From DATKEG01 sp035544515 (GTDB taxonomy: Bacteria; Acidobacteriota; Vicinamibacteria; Fen-336), in the NCBI GenBank assembly GCA_035544515.1, contig DATKEG010000013.1:1-27331 (forward strand): a stretch of 27,331 bases of DNA, given 5' to 3'. The position numbers and the translations under genes were made by a program. Below are positions 7,207 through 13,664 of the stretch, in pieces. The notes under the pieces were generated by a model. It did not search any database. It saw only the letters and a program-made list of their open reading frames with translations, and was not told the origin of the DNA. Position 1 is the first letter of the stretch, and each line of letters opens with the position of its first letter.

Positions 7207-7605
7207 TCAGCGCCGGGCGGCCGAGCCCCGCATCGACGCGTCCACGCTGTAGCGGCCTCCGCCGCGCGCGGCCATGTACAGGAAGACGAAGCAGTAGAGG
7301 ACGGCCAGCTCGCCCTGGTTCTGGACGGGCAGCGCTCCTTGCGGAGCGTGGACCTTGAAGTACGCGACCGCCATCTCGCCGGAGGCGATGAAGGCCGCCC
7401 AGCTCGTGAACAGCCCGATGGCGATGAGGATCCCGCCGACCAGCTCGATCACCCCCGCCAGCCCGAAGAGCGAGGCGAGCGGGACCTTCTGCCCGCCGAA
7501 GGCGCCGAGCAGCTTCTGCGCGCCGTGCACCGCGAACATGAGGCCCGCGACCACGCGCAGCGCCGCGTAGACGACCTCGGAGTACCGTCCCAGGTAACGT
7601 TCCAT
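7207..7605 (-). CDS. DoxX-family membrane protein
   Basis: 132 residues with four hydrophobic segments. It carries the DoxX signature: ALRVVAGLMFAVHGAQKLLG near the N-terminus, then LFGLAGVIELVGGILIAIGLFT, and FLYMAARGGGRYSVD at the end. The family is widespread and mostly uncharacterised. Members occur as a subunit of archaeal thiosulfate:quinone oxidoreductase and in membrane redox-stress complexes, but this copy has no such partner beside it. ATG 7605 is preferred over an in-frame upstream ATG (7656) because AAAGGAG sits 8 nt before it and the shorter protein begins like other DoxX proteins. The small gene at 7668-7907 lies 62 bp upstream on the same strand. Confidence 0.88.
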   Translation of the reverse strand: MERYLGRYSEVVYAALRVVAGLMFAVHGAQKLLGAFGGQKVPLASLFGLAGVIELVGGILIAIGLFTSWAAFIASGEMAVAYFKVHAPQGALPVQNQGELAVLYCFVFLYMAARGGGRYSVDASMRGSAARR

Positions 7606-7667
7606 GCTGTGCGCTCCTTTCGCCGACCGTGACCGCCCGGGGTTTCCCTGGATCATGGGCCCGCCGT

Positions 7668-7907
7668 CTACGCGCGCAGGTGGCCGATCTTCGACTGCAG
7701 GAAGGCGCGGCCACGCTTGAACTCCGCCACGTCGCCGCGCCGCAGCGCGGCGATGGTGTCGCCCGCGCGCGCGGCCAGGTCGGGCTGCTCCAGGCCGAGC
7801 AGCTCCTCACGCACCAGGTGGAGCTTGGCCGCGATGCTGTCGAGCGTCCCCACGTCCGTGGAGTTGAGCGTCGAGAGCAGCACGTCGATGCGCGAGGCCG
7901 TCTGCAT
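7668..7907 (-). CDS. Small helical protein of unknown function
   Basis: 79 residues that I do not recognise as a named family. It appears wholly alpha-helical, with heptad-like hydrophobic spacing (SIAAKLHLVREELLGL, then LAARAGDTIAALRRGDVAEFKRG), no cysteines, no signal peptide and no membrane segment. The residues look like real coding sequence (ordered hydrophobic periodicity, no low-complexity Arg/Pro/Ala runs). The ATG at 7907 is the first start. A TTGACA hexamer lies upstream at 7944 to 7939. It precedes the DoxX gene and is divergent from the thioredoxin-reductase-like gene; co-transcription with DoxX is plausible. Confidence 0.6.
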   Translation of the reverse strand: MQTASRIDVLLSTLNSTDVGTLDSIAAKLHLVREELLGLEQPDLAARAGDTIAALRRGDVAEFKRGRAFLQSKIGHLRA

Positions 7908-7914
7908 GGTCTCG

Positions 7915-7944
7915 ACCGTATCCGCAGCCGGCGCCGGCTGTCAA
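7915..7944 (-). promoter_or_regulatory. Candidate promoter of the small helical gene, with a 16-bp palindrome upstream
   Basis: On the minus strand TTGACA (7944 to 7939) is a perfect -35 box. TACGGT (7920 to 7915) lies 18 nt further on and ends 7 nt before the ATG at 7907. The -10 matches only three of six bases. The -35 shares two bases with a perfect 16-bp palindrome at 7925-7940, which would place a bound protein across the spacer. Confidence 0.35.
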
Positions 7945-7988
7945 CACGCGCGGCGGAGGAGGCGCACGGGGAGGGCGAGGCCACGGTC

Positions 7989-7994
7989 TATACT
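7989..7994 (+). promoter_or_regulatory. Candidate -10 box (TATACT) for the thioredoxin-reductase-like gene
   Basis: TATACT matches five of six bases of the -10 consensus in an otherwise G+C-rich gap and lies 32 nt upstream of the ATG at 8027. That leaves room for a leader with the GAGGGG ribosome-binding site seen before the ATG. No -35 is obvious. Confidence 0.35.
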
Positions 7995-8026
7995 TGCGCT
8001 GTCCGCGCCGTCGCCACGAGGGGACC

Positions 8027-9034
8027 ATGCCGAAGAACGATGCCTATCGGGTCGTGATCCTGGGCTCCGGCCCGGCCGGGCTCACCGCGGCGCTGTATGC
8101 CTCGCGCGCCAACCTGGAGCCGCTGGTGGTGGACGGCGGCGGCGGCGACGATCCCACGGACGTGCCCGGCGGGCAGCTCATGCTCACCACGGACGTGGAC
8201 AACTATCCCGGCTTCCCCGAAGGCATCCTCGGTCCCGACCTCATGGAGCGCTTCCGCAAGCAGGCCTCGCGCTTCGGCGCGGAGTTCGCCAGCGGCGCGC
8301 TCAGGCGCGTGGACCTCGCCGCGCGCCCGTTCAAGCTGGAGCTCGAAGAGGGAGCGGTCGCCGCCGAGACGCTCATCGTGGCCACCGGCGCGCGCGCGCG
8401 CTGGCTGGGGCTGCCCGAGGAGCTGGAGTTCCGGACGAAGATCGGCGGCGTCTCCGCGTGCGCCACCTGCGACGGGTTCTTCTACAAGGGAAAGGAGGTG
8501 CTGGTGGTGGGCGGCGGCGACACCGCCATGGAAGAGGCGACCTTCCTGACGAAGTTCGCCGACAGGGTCACGGTCGTGCACCGGCGCGACGCGCTGCGCG
8601 CCTCCAAGATCATGCAGGAGCGCGCCCAGCGCAACCCGAAGATCGGCTGGATCTGGAACAGCACGGTCGAGAAGATCCTGGGCGGTCCCGGCGTGGGGGT
8701 GACCGGGGCGCGGCTCCGCCACGTGACCACCGGCGACCGGGTGGAGGTGCCGGCGGGCGGGATCTTCATGGCCATCGGTCACGAGCCCAACACCGCCCTC
8801 TTCCGCGGCCAGCTCGACATGGATCCGGGGGGCTACCTCGAGACCTTCGGCGGCACCACGGCCACGAGCGTCAAGGGCGTCTTCGCCGCCGGCGACGTGC
8901 AGGACTCCCGTTACCGCCAGGCCGTGACCGCGGCCGGCAGCGGGTGCATGGCGGCCATCGACGCGGAGCACTTCCTGGGCGAGCACGCCACGGAGGACTG
9001 GGACCCGCTGCCGGCGGCGCCGCCTACGGCGTGA
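8027..9034 (+). CDS. trxB: Thioredoxin-disulfide reductase-like flavoprotein
   Basis: 335 residues, near the usual 310-330. The enzyme passes electrons from NADPH through FAD to a Cys pair and then to thioredoxin. Seen are the FAD-binding GSGPAGLTAALYASRA, PGGQLMLTTDVDNYPGFP, and the redox-active pair C145-A-T-C148 followed by D. The NADPH-binding VVGGGDTAMEEATFLTKFA with VHRRD and the C-terminal GVFAAGDVQDSRYRQAVTAAGSG complete the family pattern. A short Gly/Asp-rich insertion precedes PGGQL. ATG 8027 is supported by GAGGGG a few bases upstream. No thioredoxin is in the window. The gene overlaps the following glycosyltransferase by 4 bp (GTGA), so both are probably translated from one message although no functional link is obvious. 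Confidence 0.93.
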   Translation: MPKNDAYRVVILGSGPAGLTAALYASRANLEPLVVDGGGGDDPTDVPGGQLMLTTDVDNYPGFPEGILGPDLMERFRKQASRFGAEFASGALRRVDLAARPFKLELEEGAVAAETLIVATGARARWLGLPEELEFRTKIGGVSACATCDGFFYKGKEVLVVGGGDTAMEEATFLTKFADRVTVVHRRDALRASKIMQERAQRNPKIGWIWNSTVEKILGGPGVGVTGARLRHVTTGDRVEVPAGGIFMAIGHEPNTALFRGQLDMDPGGYLETFGGTTATSVKGVFAAGDVQDSRYRQAVTAAGSGCMAAIDAEHFLGEHATEDWDPLPAAPPTA

Positions 9035-10203
9035 CCGCCGCGCCGCCCCTGCGCATCCTCTTCCTCGCCCCGCAGCCCTTCTTCGAGGTGCGCGGCACGC
9101 CGCTGGCCGTGCTGGCCATGGTGCGCGCCCTCTCCGCGCTGGGGCACCGCGTGGACCTGCTCACCTATGCCCAGGGCACGGACGTCGACGTGCCTTCCGT
9201 CCGGCACCGGCGCAGTCTCTCTCTGCCCGTCGGTCGCGTGCGCGCCGGACCGTCCCTGGCCAAGCTCGCGCTGGACGTGCCCTTTCTCGCCGCCGCCGCC
9301 TGGCGGATGGTGCGGGTCCGCTACGACGTCGTGCACGCGGTGGAGGAGGCCGCGCACCTGGCCGCCCCGCTGGCCCGCGTGTTCTCCCTGCCCCTGGTGG
9401 TGGACATGGACTCGTCCATCCCCGAGCAGCTCCGCGACTCGGGCTTCGCGCGGCGCGGCCCGCTGCTCTGGGCGGCGGAGGCGCTGGAGGGCCACGCGCT
9501 GCGGCACAGCGCCGCCGTCATCACCGTGTGCGACAGCCTGACGCGCTCGGTACGCGCCCGCGCGCCGCAGGCGCGGGTGTTCCAGGTGGAGGACCCGCCG
9601 CTGGTGCGGGCCTGCGGGCTCGCGTCGTCCGCGGAGGCCGCCCTCCTGCGCGCCTCGCTGGGGCTGGGCGCGGCGCCCGTCGTGCTCTACTCGGGCAACT
9701 TCGAGCCGTACCAGGGCGTGGACCTGCTGGTGGACGCCGCGGCGCGCGTGCCGGAGGCGCAGTTCCTCTTCATGGGCGGCGAGCCGGCCGAGATCGCCGC
9801 CCTGGCGGCGCGCGCCCGCGCGAGCGGAGCGCGCTGCTGCTTCGCGGGCAAGAGGGCGGTGGCCGAGCTGCGAGTCTTCCTGGCCGCCGCCGACATGGTC
9901 GTCTCACCGCGGCGCACGGGCGTCAACACGCCGTTCAAGGTGTACACGTACCTCGCGTCGGGCAAGCCGCTCATCGCCACCCGCATCGCCACGCACACTC
10001 AGCTCCTCGACGACACCCTGGCCGTCCTCACGGAGCCCAGCGCCCCGGGGCTGGCCGCGGGCGTGCGCCAGGTGCTCGCCGACCCGGAAGAGGCGGCGGC
10101 GCGCGCGCGGCGCGCGCGGGAGCTCATCGAGCGCGACTACAGCGCCGCGCGTTTCGAGGACAAGGTGCGCCGGGCCTACGAGTCGCTGGCGGGGGCGCCC
10201 TGA
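9031..10203 (+). CDS. GT4-type glycosyltransferase (GT-B fold)
   Basis: 390 residues. The N-terminal half has RILFLAPQPFFEVRGTPL and ALSALGHRVDLLTY, typical of group 1 transferases acting on acceptors in or near the membrane. The C-terminal half has VLYSGNFEPYQGVDLLVDAA (from about 218), FLFMGG, then SPRRTGVNTPFKVYTYLASGKPL (from about 292), which occupies the nucleotide-sugar-binding region where many GT4 enzymes have an E-x7-E motif; here that motif is modified. GTG 9031 overlaps the preceding stop (GTGA). It is expected to be cytosolic, moving a sugar from a nucleotide sugar; donor and acceptor are unknown. It ends 1 bp from the convergent GT-C gene, and with the two GT-C genes and the sulfatase-like lipoprotein it suggests surface-glycan synthesis. 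Confidence 0.88.
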   Translation: MTAAPPLRILFLAPQPFFEVRGTPLAVLAMVRALSALGHRVDLLTYAQGTDVDVPSVRHRRSLSLPVGRVRAGPSLAKLALDVPFLAAAAWRMVRVRYDVVHAVEEAAHLAAPLARVFSLPLVVDMDSSIPEQLRDSGFARRGPLLWAAEALEGHALRHSAAVITVCDSLTRSVRARAPQARVFQVEDPPLVRACGLASSAEAALLRASLGLGAAPVVLYSGNFEPYQGVDLLVDAAARVPEAQFLFMGGEPAEIAALAARARASGARCCFAGKRAVAELRVFLAAADMVVSPRRTGVNTPFKVYTYLASGKPLIATRIATHTQLLDDTLAVLTEPSAPGLAAGVRQVLADPEEAAARARRARELIERDYSAARFEDKVRRAYESLAGAP

Positions 10204-10204
10204 C

Positions 10205-12235
10205 TCAGCGCGCCCGGCGCGCGAGCAGCACGCGGTAGTACCAGTCCTCCCGTCCCGGGCGCGGCTCCTCGCGCAGACGTCGGCGGCGCTCCGCCCAGCC
10301 GAGGTGGGGATCCAGCCACTCGTCCCAGGGCGCGGACGGGCCCGCGCGATGGAGCAGCACCTCTCCGAGCGACCAGGGGTCCGTCGAAGCGACGGGGGTG
10401 ATTCGCACGGCGGCCACGCGCCGGCCCGCGAGCGGCACCGCGATCAGGTCGTGGTCGATCACGTACTGCGGGTGGCCGTTCACCCAGCGCAGGTCCTCCC
10501 GCTCGTCGCGGCGCCGGCGCCGGGCCACGGTCTCGAACGTCACGCCGTCGGCGCTCACCTCGACGTCCATGCTGCGCGGGAGCCGCGGGCCTGCGGGCCC
10601 GGCCACGAGGGTGAGGGCCTGCAGCGGCTCCGCCGGGGAAACGGTGAAGACCGTGGGCTCGGCGGGCGCGGGGGAGAGCACCGTGTCCGGGTTCAAGTCG
10701 CCGCCCGCTCCGGCCGACGAGAGCGGCTGCACCTCGGGTCCGAAGGGAGGAGCGAAGGCCAGGTAGACCGTGGCCGCACCGACCTCGAGCCGGCGCCAGC
10801 TTCCGCCCGCGGCGGCCAGCGCGGCCTCGAAGGCCGCGGGCGCGGGCAGGTCCGAAGGCACCCGTGGCGTCAGCACCCAGGCCACGCCCTTCGCGAAGCG
10901 GACCTCGTCGAGGTAGGGCAGCGGATAGTGCAGGAAGCGCTCGTTCCAGGGCTGGGACGCGACCAGGCGTTCACCGCTGGCGAACGTCAGCCGGTAGGCC
11001 GGTCCGTACGACGCGTAGGCGCGGCGCACGCCGTGCTCCTCGAGCGCGCGCCGGACCGGCTCGAGGTCCGGCAGCAGGAAGGGCGCCTGCGCGCGGTCGG
11101 CGGCGCGCCAGGCCGCGAGCAGCGCCCGCGCGCCGGCGAGGTGCAGCGAGGCCAGGGCGAGCACGAGGACCAGGGCCCGCCGCGCGTTGCGCGGAGTGAC
11201 CAGGGCCCACGCCACCAGGGACGCCAGGGGGAGGTAGGCGGGGGTGAGGAACCGGATCGTCTCCGGTCCGGAACGCTGAGGCAACGGGAAGGCCGCGGCC
11301 GCCACCGCCACGGCCGCGACGAGCACGGGCACGGCGGTCCGTGCCCGCAAGCGGCTGGCGGCCAGGATGGCCCCCGCGCCATAAAGAAGGACCAGGCCGG
11401 CCGCGGCCCAGGCCGGAGGGTGCACGAGGTGCGTGGGATCGTCGGGGACGACCGGCACGTGCGTCCCCAGGAGACCCCCCACCGGCTCGTGCAGTCGCGG
11501 CAGGACCTCGGCCAGGTGCTGCCCGAACGTCCGGTGCCGGCCGGTCACACCGACGATCCGCAGCGCTCCGGGCTCGGCCGCCGCGCGGAGCCACAAGGGC
11601 GCGCTGGCCAGCACGAGCGCGACCGCCGCCGGCATCAGGGCCCGCAGCCGCCGCCGGCTCACCCATGCGAGATGGACGGCGGTGACGGCCAGCACCGAGG
11701 CCGTCATCAAGTGCGTCCAGAGCGCGAGACCGCCCGCCACCCCCCAGGCCAGGAGCGCCCCCCGCGCGGACTCTCCCGCGGCCAGGCGCTCTCCCGCCCG
11801 GAGCCCGAGCACGAGCAGGGCGCCGCCGAGCAGGAGAGCGAGCGGGTACATGGGCGGAGGCAGAGCGGAGAGCGCCAGGAAGTAGGGCGGCGGGCAGGCC
11901 AGGAGCAACGCCGCGGGCAGCGCCGCGCGCGGGTCGAGCGCCCGGCCGAGCGCCCAGGCCAGCGGCACGAGCCCCAGGCCCAGCAGGAAATAGACGAGCC
12001 GCAGCGGCTCGGGCCGCGTGCCCATGGCGGCGACGAAGGGCGCCGCCAGCCAGGCCTCGAGCGGCGAGCCGTAGGGCTGCCCCCACATCGTGACCCCGCG
12101 CGCCGGATGGCGCGCCATGAGGCCGATGATCGCGGTGTCGCCGTCGACGGGCGTGCGCAGGGCCTCGGCCCAGAAGGGCACGCGCACCACCACCGCGAGC
12201 GCCAGGACGAGAGGAAGCTTGAAGCGCGCGCTCAC
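10205..12235 (-). CDS. GT-C type membrane glycosyltransferase with a discoidin-like C-terminal domain
   Basis: 676 residues. About the first 390 residues are hydrophobic, with roughly ten membrane spans and an acidic loop after TM1 (RTPVDGDTAIIGLMARHP), where polyprenyl-phosphate-sugar transferases (PMT/ArnT type) keep catalytic acids. GQPYGSPLEAWLAAP follows, as in this family. The rest is soluble and probably extracytoplasmic. Around 500-625 it looks like an F5/8-type (discoidin) beta-sandwich: MDVEVSADGVTFETVARR and VAAVRITPVASTDPWSLGEV. Such modules often bind carbohydrate; that role is inferred. GTG 12235 overlaps the stop of the upstream GT-C gene by 4 bp. A frame that stays open to 14200 is only the antisense of other genes. 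Confidence 0.82.
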   Translation of the reverse strand: MSARFKLPLVLALAVVVRVPFWAEALRTPVDGDTAIIGLMARHPARGVTMWGQPYGSPLEAWLAAPFVAAMGTRPEPLRLVYFLLGLGLVPLAWALGRALDPRAALPAALLLACPPPYFLALSALPPPMYPLALLLGGALLVLGLRAGERLAAGESARGALLAWGVAGGLALWTHLMTASVLAVTAVHLAWVSRRRLRALMPAAVALVLASAPLWLRAAAEPGALRIVGVTGRHRTFGQHLAEVLPRLHEPVGGLLGTHVPVVPDDPTHLVHPPAWAAAGLVLLYGAGAILAASRLRARTAVPVLVAAVAVAAAAFPLPQRSGPETIRFLTPAYLPLASLVAWALVTPRNARRALVLVLALASLHLAGARALLAAWRAADRAQAPFLLPDLEPVRRALEEHGVRRAYASYGPAYRLTFASGERLVASQPWNERFLHYPLPYLDEVRFAKGVAWVLTPRVPSDLPAPAAFEAALAAAGGSWRRLEVGAATVYLAFAPPFGPEVQPLSSAGAGGDLNPDTVLSPAPAEPTVFTVSPAEPLQALTLVAGPAGPRLPRSMDVEVSADGVTFETVARRRRRDEREDLRWVNGHPQYVIDHDLIAVPLAGRRVAAVRITPVASTDPWSLGEVLLHRAGPSAPWDEWLDPHLGWAERRRRLREEPRPGREDWYYRVLLARRAR

Positions 12236-13581
12236 GGCCGGGGCGCCTCGTCCAGGGTCTCCGCGGCGGCCGGCGCGAACCCGTAGGCCGGGTGGCGGAC
12301 GTGGCGAAGGCTGGGGACGAGGGAGAGGAGAAGCGTGATGGCCAGCGCCGCGGCCACGGCCCTGCGTACGGGCGAGAGCTTCGGGAACGAGCCCTCGCGC
12401 CAAGCGACGAGGGCCCAGGACGCGAACAGGAACACGACGGGCATCACCGGGAGGCGGTAGCGGTTGAACCCGTGCGTGACCACGTGGAGGAGGTTGTAGT
12501 GGACGAGGAACGCCGCGAGCAGGACCTGGATGCGGCCGTAGCGCGCGCCCGCGAGGCCGGCCACGAAGGGCAGGAGCAGGGCCAGGTAGGGCAGGAGCAG
12601 GATGAGGGCGAACAGGATCGCCCGCCCGGGCGGCACCGGCCCGTACGCGCCCCGCTTGATGTGGATGGCCGCCATGCTCTCGGCCTCCCAGAACATGGGC
12701 ATCTGCTCGGCGAGTTTCTCGAAGAGCCAGGAGGGCTGGCGGTCGCGGATCGACTCGAGGCCGCGCCGCAACGCATGCCGGTACTGCTCCCGGCGGCCCC
12801 GCACCGCGTCGTATTCGTCGTAGACCTCCTGCCGCGAGAGCGGCGCGTTGCCCTGGAAGAGGTTGAGCCCTCCCGCCGTGGAGACGGGGATGAACGCGCC
12901 GAACTCCACCCAGTTGCGCCAGGTCCAGGGGACGATCACGAGCACGGTGGACAGCACGAGGGCGGCCGCGCGGCGGGCGCCACCATCGGCGCGGCGGCGC
13001 CAGACCAGCCAGAGCGCGGCCACCGGCACGAAATAGAGCACGGTCTCGCGCGCCAGCACGGCCAGGCCCCAAAGCACTCCCGCCGCTACCGCGGGGCCGG
13101 TCCGGCCGCGCGCATCCGCGGCGAGCAGGCGCTCGAAGCCCCACCACAGCAGGACCAGGAACACGTTCTCCACCCAGAAGTGGGCGGCGAACCAGACCAG
13201 CTCCGGGTAGAACGCGGCCAGCGCGGCCGCGCCCAGTCCCGCGCGCGCCCCGAACGCCCAGGTGCCGACCCTGCCCACGGCCGGCACGAGCAGGACCGAC
13301 AGCGTCGCCTGCACCCACTTGGCCGCCTCCAGGCTTCCCGTGAGCGCGAGCGGCACGGCCAGGAAATACGGGTAGAGCGGCGGGTGGAAGATCATGTGCG
13401 TCCGGAACGGGGAGAACGCGACGCGCGGGCTGGCGATGGTGCGCGCCCAGTTCGCCCACGTCCGCTCGTCCGCCACGGGCGAGGTCGACGGCTCGAGCAC
13501 CAGGAGGAGAACGCGCGCGGCCAGGGCCGCCGCCGTCAGCAGGAGGAGCGCGCGAGCGGGAAACTCGGAGCGGCCGGCCAC
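12232..13581 (-). CDS. GT39/PMT_2-type membrane glycosyltransferase
   Basis: 449 residues with about ten membrane spans. Diagnostic parts are the first extracytoplasmic loop with acidic residues (STSPVADERTWANWA), then HPPLYPYFLAVPL, FYPELVWFAAHFWVENVFLVLLW, ARETVLYFVP and PWTWRNWVEFGAFIPVST with GGLNLFQGNAP, and a late RYRLPVMPV. These are typical of the ArnT-like/dolichyl-phosphate-mannose transferase superfamily, which uses polyprenyl-phosphate sugars on the outer face of the membrane. The start is GTG 13581, with no Shine-Dalgarno; a TAGCGT hexamer ends 6 nt upstream. Downstream it overlaps the second GT-C gene (GTGA), so the two are made together. Donor and acceptor are unknown; protein O-glycosylation or glycolipid modification are both possible. 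Confidence 0.85.
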   Translation of the reverse strand: MAGRSEFPARALLLLTAAALAARVLLLVLEPSTSPVADERTWANWARTIASPRVAFSPFRTHMIFHPPLYPYFLAVPLALTGSLEAAKWVQATLSVLLVPAVGRVGTWAFGARAGLGAAALAAFYPELVWFAAHFWVENVFLVLLWWGFERLLAADARGRTGPAVAAGVLWGLAVLARETVLYFVPVAALWLVWRRRADGGARRAAALVLSTVLVIVPWTWRNWVEFGAFIPVSTAGGLNLFQGNAPLSRQEVYDEYDAVRGRREQYRHALRRGLESIRDRQPSWLFEKLAEQMPMFWEAESMAAIHIKRGAYGPVPPGRAILFALILLLPYLALLLPFVAGLAGARYGRIQVLLAAFLVHYNLLHVVTHGFNRYRLPVMPVVFLFASWALVAWREGSFPKLSPVRRAVAAALAITLLLSLVPSLRHVRHPAYGFAPAAAETLDEAPRP

Positions 13582-13664
13582 GCGGCGACGCTAGCACGTT
13601 TGGCGGATTTCGCGACGGCGTGCTAGAAGTGCCTCTTCCCGATGGCGCGATCTCCGGAGCGTGC

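Noticed and set aside
10304..12286. Plus-strand open frame of 660 codons
   Set aside because: It is antisense to the GT-C gene, is composed mostly of Arg, Gly, His, Glu and Gln, has no recognisable motif, and reflects missing stop codons in GC-rich DNA.
13620..13664. Longer start (GTG 13620) for the sulfatase-like lipoprotein
   Set aside because: It would place acidic and polar residues before the signal peptide. GTG 13665 has GGAG 5 nt upstream and gives a standard 20-residue lipoprotein signal.
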